A stretch of DNA of 64,000 bases, from positions 891,001 through 955,000 of the forward strand of contig JACKPC010000002.1 in the NCBI GenBank assembly GCA_024233835.1. The letters run 5' to 3'. This document shows positions 42,761 to 50,919 of the stretch, piece after piece. A program made the position numbers and the translations under genes. The notes under the pieces are model-generated. The model ran no database searches. It saw nothing but the letters and a program-made list of their open reading frames with translations, and was not told the origin of the DNA. The first letter of the stretch is position 1; the number at the start of each line of letters is the position of its first letter. Origin of the DNA: Leptospiraceae bacterium (GTDB taxonomy: Bacteria > Spirochaetota > Leptospiria > Leptospirales > Leptospiraceae).

Positions 42761-44127
42761 TTTTTCTTTCCCAGAATCTGTATGGCTTTACGAAGTTGTG
42801 GATCGAACTCCAGATCAAACACAGTTTCATGGTTTAAATTATACTCTTTTTTCAGTAAGGACAGGGCAATTTCACGAGAGAGGTGGATGGACATTCGATT
42901 CAGCTCTTTTAAAAACCTCTGTCGATTCTTCCTATTGTATCCATCAGGATGTTTTTTTACAAAAGTTTCAATAAAGGAACTTTTGAATAACTTGATCAGG
43001 GCTTTTTTTTCAAAATCCCTCGGTTTTAAAGATTCGACTACAACATCGGGTTGAATGCCAATTCCATGAATCGACTTTTCACTGGGAGTATAATATTTTT
43101 GGATAGTAAGCGCAAGACCCGTATCATGAGGCAAACTATAAATATTCTGAACAGAGCCTTTACCAAAAGATTTCTCACCCAGAATAAGTCCCCGTTTATT
43201 ATCTTTTATAGCACCCGCGAAAATTTCCGATGCACTGGCTGAACCTTTATCAATTAGTACCAGAAGAGGAATTTTTTCAAGAGTCTTATCTCCGGAACTG
43301 GATTTAGATACCTGGATTAACTTACCTCCTCTTCCTCTAACAGAAACAATTACTTTTCCTTCAGGCAAAAATAAATCAGATATTTCGGTTGCCATCTGAA
43401 GCAGGCCTCCCGGATTCATCCTGAGATCAATAATAAAACTTCTTGCTCCTTTCTTTAACAGGGAATGAAGTGTCTTTTGAAATTCCTCAAGGGTATTCTC
43501 AAATCCCATAAATTGAGTCAGACGAATATAACCTATCTTCTGTTTAGAAATATACTCAGATTTAATGTAATGAATCTGGATAAGTTTGCGAACAAAGCTA
43601 AAGTCAAGAAGCTCATCGTGTCCTTTCCGTTTGATTTTGATTTTTACAGAACTTCCAATTTTTCCTCTCATTATCTTGATAGCATCCGGAATAGTCATTT
43701 TCCTGGTCTGTTTTCCATCGATTTCTACGATTCTATCACCGGGTAGAATTCCGGCTTTCTTGGCCGGAGTTCCATCGATAGGCGAAATAACAAGAATACT
43801 TCCATTTCTATAGGTAACTTCTATTCCGATCCCACCATAACTTCCACGAGTCTCTTCTTTATGTTCTTTAAACTCATCTTCATCTAAAAACCTACTGTGT
43901 GGATCTCCGAGACTGCTTAATACTCCCCGAATAGCCCCTTTAAAAAGATCTGCTTCTTTTACCTCCTCAACATAATCCATTCGAATAAATTTTAAGGCTT
44001 CATGGAAAATATTGAGATACATTTCTGTTTCCCTGGAAACTGCTTTTACTCTATCCGGAATAGTAAAGTGAGAGAGAAAAAGAAGGAAACTAAGCAAAAA
44101 CCAGAATAATCGTTCTCTTTTACTCAT
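42757..44127 (-). CDS. ctpA: C-terminal processing peptidase, S41 family
   Basis: The 456-residue protein has a signal/anchor (8-28), an N-terminal helical region and a PDZ domain (about 95-180, with GGIGIEVTYRNGSILVISPIDGTPAKKAGILPGDRIVEIDG). The S41 catalytic domain has the Ser in DKGSASASEIFAGA and the Lys in GEKSFGKGSVQ. The C-terminal segment (360-456) is a helical extension. CTPs process periplasmic or envelope proteins and regulate peptidoglycan hydrolases. It overlaps tsaD by 4 bases and the small lipoprotein gene upstream by 8 bases. Confidence 0.94.
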   Translation of the reverse strand: MSKRERLFWFLLSFLLFLSHFTIPDRVKAVSRETEMYLNIFHEALKFIRMDYVEEVKEADLFKGAIRGVLSSLGDPHSRFLDEDEFKEHKEETRGSYGGIGIEVTYRNGSILVISPIDGTPAKKAGILPGDRIVEIDGKQTRKMTIPDAIKIMRGKIGSSVKIKIKRKGHDELLDFSFVRKLIQIHYIKSEYISKQKIGYIRLTQFMGFENTLEEFQKTLHSLLKKGARSFIIDLRMNPGGLLQMATEISDLFLPEGKVIVSVRGRGGKLIQVSKSSSGDKTLEKIPLLVLIDKGSASASEIFAGAIKDNKRGLILGEKSFGKGSVQNIYSLPHDTGLALTIQKYYTPSEKSIHGIGIQPDVVVESLKPRDFEKKALIKLFKSSFIETFVKKHPDGYNRKNRQRFLKELNRMSIHLSREIALSLLKKEYNLNHETVFDLEFDPQLRKAIQILGKKK

Positions 44128-44401
44128 CCTTCGCCTTGAACAGTTTATAAAGTTCGGGTTGTTTGGGTTTTAATTTATCCAGAACCAGAATTGGATTGAG
44201 ACGTAAAATTTTGCAGGAATCCAGAAAAATCCTCCGTTCACTTTTCGGAATGGCACCTTCTTCGAGGCTAAGGTGGTGATATAGCCTGGTTCTAGAAATC
44301 GTTTCAAGCAATCTCTTTAAATCAATTTCAGAAACTTCATTTTTTACCGGGGCACAGGTCATAAACAAGAAAAGATAGAGTATGAATATATTTCTCTTCA
44401 T
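44120..44401 (-). CDS. small lipoprotein of unknown function
   Basis: The 93-residue product has a short signal peptide with lipobox FMTC (Cys16), then a charged, mostly helical mature part with many Lys/Arg and Leu (ISRTRLYHHLSLEEGAIPKSERRIFLDSC). I do not recognise a family. It overlaps ctpA by 8 bases and follows lexA by 36 bases, so it may be transcribed with both. An adapter or substrate role for the protease CtpA is possible but only inference from position. Confidence 0.6.
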   Translation of the reverse strand: MKRNIFILYLFLFMTCAPVKNEVSEIDLKRLLETISRTRLYHHLSLEEGAIPKSERRIFLDSCKILRLNPILVLDKLKPKQPELYKLFKAKDE

Positions 44402-44437
44402 TGTTTATGAATAGGTTTGTAACCCGGTGCCTGTCAA

Positions 44438-45046
44438 TTAGTATATTCTGTAAAGGCCAATAAGTTTTCCAAGAACTGTTGCTTTTTTCGTTTTAATGGG
44501 TTTATACTTCGAGTTACGGGGTTCGAGACGAACATGATCTGTATCTTTATAGTAGTATTTTAATGTGGCTTCGTTTTCAATCATAGCTACTACAATTTCC
44601 CCACTCCTGGCCACTTCTTTTTTTTGAATAATGGCAATATCCCCATCTAAAATTCCCTCATCCTGCATAGAATCTCCAACCACTCTCAGTGCATACAGGG
44701 TACCTTTTTTATTTAAATTTTCAGGTACAGGGATGTAATCTTCAATATTTTCTTCGGCTAAAATGGGTAAACCGGCTGCTACACGGCCAACCAGCGGAAT
44801 ACTGGAAGCCCGAACCGGAAGAGGCTCTTCTGCACTGTGCCGAATGAGCTCTATAGCCCTGGATTGATTTTTAGAAGTTCGGATATAACCTTTTTTCTCA
44901 ATCGCCTTTAAATGATCGTAGGCACCCTTTGCTGTGATTTGAAACTCATCACCAATCTCGCGGATTGTAGGTGGAAAACCCCTATCTCTAATAATTCGAG
45001 TGATAAATTTTAAAACCAATTCCTGTTTTTGTGTTAGTTCTTTCAT
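44438..45046 (-). CDS. lexA: LexA repressor
   Basis: LexA represses DNA-damage genes until RecA promotes its self-cleavage. The 202-residue protein has a winged HTH (LTQKQELVLKFITRIIRDRGFPPTIREIGDEF, then ITAKGAYDHLKAIEKKGYI). The cleavage site is Ala-Gly in GRVAAGLPIL. The catalytic Ser is in RVVGDSMQDEGI and the Lys in ATLKYYY. I choose the ATG at 45046 because the sequence after it matches the family start. A longer reading begins in the promoter. No Shine-Dalgarno sequence precedes this ATG. No canonical CTG-N10-CAG or GAAC-N4-GTTC operator is visible in the 160 bases upstream. Confidence 0.95.
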   Translation of the reverse strand: MKELTQKQELVLKFITRIIRDRGFPPTIREIGDEFQITAKGAYDHLKAIEKKGYIRTSKNQSRAIELIRHSAEEPLPVRASSIPLVGRVAAGLPILAEENIEDYIPVPENLNKKGTLYALRVVGDSMQDEGILDGDIAIIQKKEVARSGEIVVAMIENEATLKYYYKDTDHVRLEPRNSKYKPIKTKKATVLGKLIGLYRIY

Positions 45047-45056
45047 ACTACACAAC

Positions 45057-45083
45057 ATAATAGTTAAAATATGTATATGTCAA
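45057..45083 (-). promoter_or_regulatory. candidate promoter immediately upstream of lexA
   Basis: On the minus strand, a perfect TTGACA (45078-45083) is followed after 15 bases by TATTAT (45057-45062), or after 16 by ATTATG. The predicted start point lies about 3-5 bases before the lexA ATG, implying a very short or absent leader. The short spacer weakens the call. Confidence 0.45.
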
Positions 45084-45104
45084 GTGCTTTTTTTAAAAAA
45101 ATAT

Positions 45105-45137
45105 AAGAGCCTGCTGAAAATGAAGCTACAGGCTCTT
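45105..45137 (-). terminator. rho-independent terminator after the 176-residue gene
   Basis: A perfect 9-bp stem (AAGAGCCTG with CAGGCTCTT, loop of 15) is followed on the minus strand by ATATTTTTTT. It lies about 80 bases past the end of the gene at 45219-45749 and before the lexA promoter. Confidence 0.75.
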
Positions 45138-45218
45138 GCAGCTTGCTTTTCTTTAATAGGTAAGTCTATTTTAAGACACGCTGTAAGACATAAAAATTTA
45201 TGCAGCACATAAATGAAA

Positions 45219-45749
45219 TCAAACCCAGGAAATATAATAGATGCAATCTCCTCCTTCCGTTTTCATGCTTACCCGACCATGAACACCACACATAGTGAGA
45301 ATTCCTAAAAAAACTCCTTCGATTAAAACAGGAGAGTAGCCGGGAGAATTAGCTATAATGACTACATTTTTATCCTCTGCATGTAGAATTTTCCTTGGCT
45401 GAATATCCTTTCCCCTGTGATTGTCCAAAAAGCCTTCAGCTTCATATTTTATATAATCGAGAGGCTTCTTTAAATGCTCAGGTAAACCTACAGTATTTTT
45501 TATGGTTGGATACACCTGTAGGCCAATACGTTTAATAGTAGCCCTTGCCAGTGCCAGATCCATTTTTTTCTCAATAACAGAAAAAACAGCCTGAAATACT
45601 TTCGTATCATACCAACCTTCCGATTCGAGTTCTGTATATTTCAAACCTGTATATTTTTTAACTTCCCAAAGAGCCTTTTCTTTTAATTCTTTATCTGTAT
45701 CAAGAATAGAACAGGCAAGGGTAATAAATTTCCCTTTTACTTCAGCCAT
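45219..45749 (-). CDS. soluble protein of unknown function, possible ligand-binding sensor fold
   Basis: The 176-residue product is soluble and predicted alpha/beta. It has an N-terminal helical part (KELKEKALWEVKKYTGLKY), a middle helix (MDLALARATIKRIGLQVYPTI) and C-terminal strands (RKILHAEDKNVVIIANSPGYSPVLIEGVFLGIL, then HGRVSMKTEGGDCIYYISW). The ending resembles heme-NO/V4R-type sensor folds or the myxococcal DUF2378 proteins, but I cannot assign it. There is one conserved-looking His in LHAED and one in VHG. It appears monocistronic, ending at a strong hairpin. Confidence 0.55.
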   Translation of the reverse strand: MAEVKGKFITLACSILDTDKELKEKALWEVKKYTGLKYTELESEGWYDTKVFQAVFSVIEKKMDLALARATIKRIGLQVYPTIKNTVGLPEHLKKPLDYIKYEAEGFLDNHRGKDIQPRKILHAEDKNVVIIANSPGYSPVLIEGVFLGILTMCGVHGRVSMKTEGGDCIYYISWV

Positions 45750-45880
45750 TTCTTATACCCAAAAGCTCATATAATACCCAGTCATTGTATTAACCTCTAA
45801 AATACAATACTTTCTTTCCCACTTTCGCTTAATACTTTTTATGATTAGATCCACTTTTAAAAATTTGACGTTATAATAAT

Positions 45881-45926
45881 AAAAAAACTTCTTATTAAAT
45901 TCAAAGAGAATTTAATAAGAAGTTTT
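45881..45926 (-). terminator. strong terminator of hsp20
   Basis: A perfect 19-bp stem (45884-45902 with 45908-45926) with a 5-base loop, followed on the minus strand by seven T. The stem is AT-rich but unusually long. It lies about 95 bases past the Hsp20 gene. A second small inverted repeat (GCTTC-TTAAA-GAAGC, 45951-45965) lies between it and the gene. Confidence 0.9.
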
Positions 45927-46020
45927 CAGAATTCCATCCATCTTTTTAAAGCTTCTTAAAGAAGCAGGTGCTTAAAAAGACCCTCCCGTATTTATCCTTT
46001 CAAAACTACTAACTATAGAT

Positions 46021-46518
46021 TCACTCCACTTTTTTGACTTCTATTTTTTTTATATCCTGTTTTGCGACTTCAATTCTTGGAACCCGAATTGTCATCAAAC
46101 CTCCCTTAAATTCAGCTTCTATCCCCTCTTGATTGACTCCATCCGGAAGCTCAATTCTCCTGCAAAATTTTCCATAAGAGCTTTCAATTAGCCTGTAGTT
46201 TTCTTTCTCATCTTTTTTCTCAATCCTCTTTTCCCCGCTAATACTCAGGACATTTTTTTCGAGGTTCACTTCTATATCTTTTTCTGTAAGACCCGGAAGC
46301 TCAGCTTCAATACGAATTTCCGCTTCATTTTCCATAATATTTATACTTGGCTGAAATGTTTTCCCCCAGGTTTCATTTCGTTCTACCGGGAAATGAAAAT
46401 CACTAAAAAAGCCATTCATGAGACGGTCAAACTCCCTGTCAAAAAGGCTCAAAGGTCTGCTATTTTCTTTTAGTTCTTTATTATCCTTATTCCAAAGAAT
46501 CAAATCTTTTAATCTCAT
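46021..46518 (-). CDS. Hsp20/alpha-crystallin small heat-shock protein
   Basis: The 165-residue ATP-independent chaperone has an alpha-crystallin domain (about 50-150): SINIMENEAEIRIEAELPGLTEKDIEVNLEKNVLSISGEK through RRIELPDGVNQEGIEAEFKGGLMTIRVPR (each conserved element seen in order; the GxL motif is in GGLMTIRVP). I start at the ATG at 46518 because GGAGG lies 8 bases before it. The in-frame ATG at 46533 overlaps that ribosome-binding site. A perfect CIRCE element directly upstream predicts HrcA control and heat induction. Confidence 0.93.
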   Translation of the reverse strand: MRLKDLILWNKDNKELKENSRPLSLFDREFDRLMNGFFSDFHFPVERNETWGKTFQPSINIMENEAEIRIEAELPGLTEKDIEVNLEKNVLSISGEKRIEKKDEKENYRLIESSYGKFCRRIELPDGVNQEGIEAEFKGGLMTIRVPRIEVAKQDIKKIEVKKVE

Positions 46519-46534
46519 TGTCGTATCCTCCATT

Positions 46535-46561
46535 TTAGCACTCTAACTATTAGAGTGCTAA
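46535..46561 (-). promoter_or_regulatory. CIRCE element (HrcA operator) of hsp20
   Basis: The sequence is TTAGCACTC, nine bases, GAGTGCTAA, a full match to the CIRCE consensus on both arms with the standard spacer. It ends 16 bases before the Hsp20 start codon, so it lies in the 5' leader or overlaps the promoter, as at groE and dnaK operons elsewhere. Confidence 0.95.
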
Positions 46562-46594
46562 AAAAAGAAAAGGTTCATTTTTTTAGAATTATTT

Positions 46595-47476
46595 TTAAGG
46601 CTTTAAGGCGGGAAGTTTGTCCCTCTTCCGAAATAACTCCGTAAGAGGGTAATAAAAATTGTATTTCTTCTGCAAGTCCTGAGCTCTTTCCCAACTGGCA
46701 TATTTTTTCTGGGAAAGATTATTACAGGAAATTAACACTACAGCATGCCTCGCTCCAAGAGAATACATTTCATGAAGAGGAAATACTTTTCGCAGGCGAG
46801 AATAAATGAGTGTAAAACTTTTTGTTCCATAATGCAAATTACTCACAAAGCAACCCTCATCCTGAAGGTGTGACTTGAGCAGACGAAAGTATTCTTCAGT
46901 CATCAATTCGGTAGGGATATAACCTCCCCTATAGGTATCACCAAGAATAACATCATATTTCTTTTGAGATCCAGCCAGAAACTTCTTAGCATCCGAAATG
47001 TATATTTTTTGTTTAGAATCCTCTTTGACACCAAAATATTTTATAGCACAGGAAACAACCTCCGAATCAATATCCACCAGATCCAGATTTAAATTTGGCA
47101 TATGCCTGTGTAAATAATTAGAAACTCCGCCGCCTCCGAGTCCGAGCATTAGAAGGGAATCCTGTTTCGGAGTATACAAAAAACCGGTAGACATAAGGCG
47201 GTTGTATAAAACAGGCAAGACCTCAGGATTCGAAAGATCCGAGCGGGATTCGAGATAGCGATGTCCTTGATTTACAAAATACAGGCTTAGATAATTACCC
47301 TGCTTTACAACCTCTATCGAATTATAGACACTGTTTTTTTTAAACAAGAGAACCTCCCCCCCTTTCTGTTGAATTCTACCCTTCTCTGCCAGAAGGAAAA
47401 TGGAAGGTAAAGCGAAAAGACTAAATAATACTGTTAGAAACTTTTTATTTTCACTAAGGTAGTTTCGTAATTTCAT
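46595..47476 (-). CDS. spermidine-synthase-like methyltransferase-fold protein
   Basis: The 293-residue product has an N-terminal hydrophobic segment (about 12-30) and a Rossmann domain with LLMLGLGGGGVSNYLHRHMPNLNLDLVDIDSEVVSCA. A typical polyamine-synthase gate region follows: VKEDSKQKIYISDAKKFLAGSQ and KKYDVILGDTYRGGYIPTELMTEEYF. The catalytic Asp of SpeE-like enzymes may correspond to the D in LGDTYRGG. The membrane segment suggests the fused or anchored SpeE-like class, whose product is not established. The start is uncertain: ATG at 47476 gives a clean hydrophobic N terminus, ATG at 47512 adds 12 residues. It overlaps the end of the PilZ gene. Confidence 0.78.
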   Translation of the reverse strand: MKLRNYLSENKKFLTVLFSLFALPSIFLLAEKGRIQQKGGEVLLFKKNSVYNSIEVVKQGNYLSLYFVNQGHRYLESRSDLSNPEVLPVLYNRLMSTGFLYTPKQDSLLMLGLGGGGVSNYLHRHMPNLNLDLVDIDSEVVSCAIKYFGVKEDSKQKIYISDAKKFLAGSQKKYDVILGDTYRGGYIPTELMTEEYFRLLKSHLQDEGCFVSNLHYGTKSFTLIYSRLRKVFPLHEMYSLGARHAVVLISCNNLSQKKYASWERAQDLQKKYNFYYPLTELFRKRDKLPALKP

Positions 47477-47691
47477 CGGGTAGCTGGATAAATTCTTCAA
47501 ACTCCATTCCATAGTACATGGAATCTATATTGGTATAAGAGGAACGCAAATACCATATCAATTTTGCCCTGGCTCTTATTTCAACCCCTTCATTTTCATC
47601 ATCCTCTGCTCGTATTATCCTCAATTCATAGTATCGATTTTTTTGAAGAAATGTATCCAAAGCTGTAATGACACAAATCCCACTCAAGGAT
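47454..47691 (-). pseudogene. 3' part of a PilZ-domain gene split by an IS element
   Basis: This fragment encodes the C-terminal 78 residues of a small PilZ protein, reading SLSGICVITALDTFLQ, then YELRIIRA, EIRARAKLIWYLRS and YYGMEFEEF, a typical PilZ beta-barrel end. Its 5' end is the target duplication of the IS (47683-47691). Joined across the IS with one copy of the duplication removed, it continues the frame of the fragment at 49339-49451 exactly, giving 116 residues. A TTG at 47687 might allow residual translation. The gene overlaps the spermidine-synthase-like gene, so the insertion may also reduce expression of that gene. Confidence 0.9.
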
Positions 47692-49329
47692 CAGCAATTC
47701 CCGCTTTGCTTGTAACAGGCAGATAAGGCTAAGATTTTTGGGTTTACAGGGAAAGCTTTCGTAAACTTTTTCATCAAAAATCGCTTGTACCTGTGCAGGG
47801 ATATAGTCTTTTTGACTATATGCCAGCCAAAAACGAGTTACACGCACGGGTAGATTTATCAGCAGATGGACTTTATCAAGCAATTCGGGAGGAATTTTCT
47901 AAAATTCCAGACCACAGGGTCAATCCTTCGATTTCTCTAACAGATGCTTTAATGTCAGCCTTTGCTATCTTTTCTCAAAAGAACGCATCACTTCTTGAGT
48001 TTGAAAGAGAAAAAGTGAAGAATAAAAATCTTCAAAGTATATACAAGATTCAAGAGATACCCTCTGACACTCAAATGAGAGAAATTGTTGATGAAGTTTC
48101 AACAGGAGCTTTCAGGAAAATATATAAAAACCTTTTTTCAAAACTTCAGCGTGGCAAGGTTCTCGAATCTTATCGTGTCCTTGATGATTATTATATTCTT
48201 TCCGGGGACGGAACCGGATTCTTCTCTTCAGGAAAAATTCATTGTAAATCCTGTCTTGTAAAGAATAAGAAAAGTGAAACTCTCTACCAGCATATGATGT
48301 ATGGTGCCTGTATTGTGCATCCGGATAAGAAAGAAGTTATCCCTCTTATGTTTGAACCTATTACAAACGAAGATGGGAAAACAAAAAATGACTGTGAGTT
48401 AAACGCCTCTAAACGATTTATTGAAGATTTTAGAAGAGAGCATCCTCATTTAAAAACAATATTTGTAGAGGATTCTCTGTTTTCAAATGCTCCCCACATT
48501 GAATTACTGAAAGAGAAGAATCTATCCTTTATCATAGGTGCAAAAGAAAAAAATCACAAACACCTTTACAATCAACTTGATAAGCTACAGGAATTAAAAA
48601 AGACAGAGCAATTCTGTATAGAGAAAGATAGATTTTCTCATTACTTTTCTTTTACAAACCAAATTTCTTTAAATGAGACTTCAGAACTCAAAGTCAATGT
48701 TCTTGAGTATAAGCAGGTTGATAAAAAAGAGCATATGATTGCTTTTAGCTGGGTTACAGATATTGAAATTACAAAAGAAAATGCTTATGAATTGATGCGA
48801 ATCGCGAGAGCACGATGGAAGATAGAAAATGAAACCTTCAATACTCTGAAAAATCAGGGTTATCACTTTGAACACAATTATGGACATGGCAGTAAGAATT
48901 TGTCTAATAACTTTGCAACTCTTATGATACTTGCTTTTCTTGTAGATCAGATCCAACAATCAAGCTGTGCATTATTTCGAAAAGCACTTGGAACTTTTCA
49001 TGCAAAAAGATTGTTCTGGCAAAAGATAAGAAACTTGTTTGAAATATTTGAATTTTCATCTATGGAGCAACTATTCCAGGCTATTGCTTATGGATTTAAA
49101 GCAAATATTTCTATAGGAGAAAATTCATCATAGCGAGATTTTTAAAAACAGTGAAAAATTTTCTGAAGGAGCTATTCATTCATTTTTCCTTGTACTAATT
49201 TTACTATGATTTTAGCTCAATTTTTACTATACATAAGTATTTTGGGTTCTTTTCCTCGAAGGAAATCCGGAAGTTATGGATTAAAAAACAGGCTTAAAGA
49301 AGCCTTGTACTCTAAAGCGGGAATTGCTG
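47692..49329. mobile_element. complete IS4-like insertion sequence, 1638 bp
   Basis: The element is bounded by 16-bp perfect terminal inverted repeats (CAGCAATTCCCGCTTT at 47692-47707 and its complement at 49314-49329), with looser similarity further inward. It is flanked by a 9-bp direct repeat CTCAAGGAT (47683-47691 and 49330-49338). It carries one full-length DDE transposase. Intact ends, duplication and gene indicate a recent and possibly still active insertion. Family assignment to IS4 rests on transposase motifs; the exact group was not determined. Confidence 0.95.
47793..49133 (+). CDS. IS4-like DDE transposase
   Basis: The 446-residue protein catalyses transposition of the surrounding element. 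The RNase-H-like catalytic fold shows ILSGDGTGFFSSG (first Asp), TIFVEDSLFSNAPHIELLKEKN (second Asp) and ARARWKIENETFNTLKNQGYHFEHNYGHG (Glu in the IEN helix). The N-terminal region has IREEFSKIPDHR, frequent in IS4-type enzymes. The start is GTG at 47793; an ATG at 47820 is an alternative. No frameshift or internal stop is present. It is the only gene of the element. Confidence 0.92.
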   Translation: MQGYSLFDYMPAKNELHARVDLSADGLYQAIREEFSKIPDHRVNPSISLTDALMSAFAIFSQKNASLLEFEREKVKNKNLQSIYKIQEIPSDTQMREIVDEVSTGAFRKIYKNLFSKLQRGKVLESYRVLDDYYILSGDGTGFFSSGKIHCKSCLVKNKKSETLYQHMMYGACIVHPDKKEVIPLMFEPITNEDGKTKNDCELNASKRFIEDFRREHPHLKTIFVEDSLFSNAPHIELLKEKNLSFIIGAKEKNHKHLYNQLDKLQELKKTEQFCIEKDRFSHYFSFTNQISLNETSELKVNVLEYKQVDKKEHMIAFSWVTDIEITKENAYELMRIARARWKIENETFNTLKNQGYHFEHNYGHGSKNLSNNFATLMILAFLVDQIQQSSCALFRKALGTFHAKRLFWQKIRNLFEIFEFSSMEQLFQAIAYGFKANISIGENSS

Positions 49330-49338
49330 CTCAAGGAT

Positions 49339-49451
49339 ATGTCTCGTATATATGCATTAGAATAGCTATTAGGACCCAGTTGAATTTCTACCCGGTATGG
49401 ATTTTGCGGATCAAAAAAATACCGTTTATTCCTTCTTTTGTCTACAGACAT
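49339..49451 (-). pseudogene. 5' part of the IS-split PilZ-domain gene
   Basis: This fragment starts at ATG 49451 (an in-frame stop lies just upstream) and encodes the first 37 residues: MSVDKRRNKRYF, then NPYRVEIQLG and NAYIRD. Both PilZ c-di-GMP signatures can be read in the rejoined gene: RRNKR fits RxxxR, and D-I-S-L-S-G, completed across the IS junction, fits DxSxxG. The ancestral protein was therefore probably a functional single-domain c-di-GMP receptor of 116 residues. Confidence 0.88.
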
Positions 49452-49550
49452 AATACTACATTATTTACTATTTTAGTAAAATCAAGTATAAATATAGTCA
49501 GAATTTTTTTTTACAAACATATCAAAAAGTTTTTTTGTATCCTTCAAATA

Positions 49551-49575
49551 AAACCGAAAAATGAAGACTTCGGTT
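49551..49575 (-). terminator. terminator after the acyltransferase gene
   Basis: A 7-bp stem (AACCGAA 49552-49558 with TTCGGTT 49569-49575, loop of ten) begins directly at the end of the acyltransferase gene and is followed on the minus strand by TTTTATTTG. The 93 bases between it and the split PilZ gene hold no other visible gene. Confidence 0.7.
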
Positions 49576-50775
49576 CTAAGTCGTTTTCTTTAACCTCTCT
49601 TTCAAATATAAAAAGGGAGCTTCTACAATAGCATAGAGAAAAAATGACCAGATCATAATAACAAGCACTCCGTATAAAAAAACTGTTCCGAACTCCAGCC
49701 AGGTAATTGTTCCCTTTTCAATGACTTTTTTGGAAATTTGCGTGCCATTAGTTGCAGTAATAAAAATATGGATATGCCATAAATAGATTGTATAACTTAA
49801 TCTGGCTATCGGAGTAAAAATTTGAAAACTCATTACTTTAGAAATAATGGAGTTTTCATCCAGACACAGTAAAAATAAAATAGCAAACCCAATATCAAAT
49901 CCATTATAATTCAAGACTTGAAAATAAATAGAATTTACTTTGGAAGTATCTACAATATGACTTAGAAATAAAATAAAGAAGGATATAAGGTATAGCTGAA
50001 ATCTTAGAAAAACTTTATCATGTAAGAATGCAAGAATATTCCAATTTGTATGAAGTTCCATGAGAATTATCCCCAGCAGCAGAGCATCAAACCTGGCATG
50101 TATTGGATAGTGTGTATAATAAATACGATATCCTTCCAGGGAAAAATCGGTATTATAAAAAGTAATAAATCGAAATAGAAGAGGAAGAAAATACAGTAAA
50201 GATAAGGTATAAAGCCTACTCTTTTTTGCTAATCTAAAATATATAAAATGAACAAAAAAAGGAAGAACCAAATAAAATTTTTCTTCTACCGACAAAGACC
50301 AGGTATGAATATGTATCCCTTTGAAATAATCAGACATATAAATAAAATCCATCGGCCACCACGAATAGACTTTGATTATATCTTTATACTGAGGCAGAGT
50401 CTGAAACTTTGGATTATTAATTATTATCGTATATATCACAAAAATAACAGTCAAAAAGAAATAGTATGCAGGAAAAATTCGTAAGGTCCTTTTTAAATAA
50501 AAATTTTTAAAATCAATCTTCCCGTATTTGTTCCATGTATTTTGCAATTCTTTAGAAATCAAATAACCACTTAATATAAAAAACAAATCAACACCGGATA
50601 CAAAATTTCCAAAAAAATGATGTATTATAGGATTAGTATTTGGTATATTTTCTAATAAAGGTTGAATATGGTGTAATAAAACTAAAAGTATTGCGAGAGC
50701 CCTTAAGCCATTGAGAGAACGTAATTCTCCCTTACGAGTAAAAAAAACCTGCTTCAACAAATCAAAATATTTCAT
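49576..50775 (-). CDS. acyltransferase 3 family (OafA-like) membrane protein
   Basis: The 399-residue protein has about ten transmembrane helices. The N-terminal signature is LNGLRALAILLVLLHHIQPL, with the family Arg and His, followed by DLFFILSGYLISKEL. The WSLSVEEKFYLVLP motif is characteristic. These enzymes O-acylate (usually acetylate) sugars of LPS, peptidoglycan or exopolysaccharide at the membrane. No separate SGNH domain is fused. The acceptor is unknown. The gene diverges from the histidine kinase gene with 144 bases between start codons. Confidence 0.93.
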   Translation of the reverse strand: MKYFDLLKQVFFTRKGELRSLNGLRALAILLVLLHHIQPLLENIPNTNPIIHHFFGNFVSGVDLFFILSGYLISKELQNTWNKYGKIDFKNFYLKRTLRIFPAYYFFLTVIFVIYTIIINNPKFQTLPQYKDIIKVYSWWPMDFIYMSDYFKGIHIHTWSLSVEEKFYLVLPFFVHFIYFRLAKKSRLYTLSLLYFLPLLFRFITFYNTDFSLEGYRIYYTHYPIHARFDALLLGIILMELHTNWNILAFLHDKVFLRFQLYLISFFILFLSHIVDTSKVNSIYFQVLNYNGFDIGFAILFLLCLDENSIISKVMSFQIFTPIARLSYTIYLWHIHIFITATNGTQISKKVIEKGTITWLEFGTVFLYGVLVIMIWSFFLYAIVEAPFLYLKERLKKTT

Positions 50776-50919
50776 CTATAAATTCCCATTAGATTATAAC
50801 TTATATATCCAGCAAGCTGATTTTTTACTTTTCCCAAACAATTAAAAACTTGACAAATCTTATCCTTCATCTCTACCTATCAACAATCAATAAATATAAA
50901 CAAGCAAAAAAAGAATACC

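Noticed and set aside
44900..45210. Search for an SOS box near lexA
   Set aside because: No CTG-N10-CAG, GAAC-N4-GTTC or TTTG-N5-CAAA arrangement could be read, so no operator is annotated.
47626..47883. 85-codon minus-strand open frame across the left IS end
   Set aside because: It begins antisense to the transposase start and runs through the inverted repeat; it is explained by the IS and the PilZ fragment.
49206..49631. 141-codon plus-strand open frame crossing the right end of the IS
   Set aside because: It spans the IS boundary, the split PilZ gene and the acyltransferase 3' end, and its product has no protein-like features. It is a chance frame antisense to known sequence.
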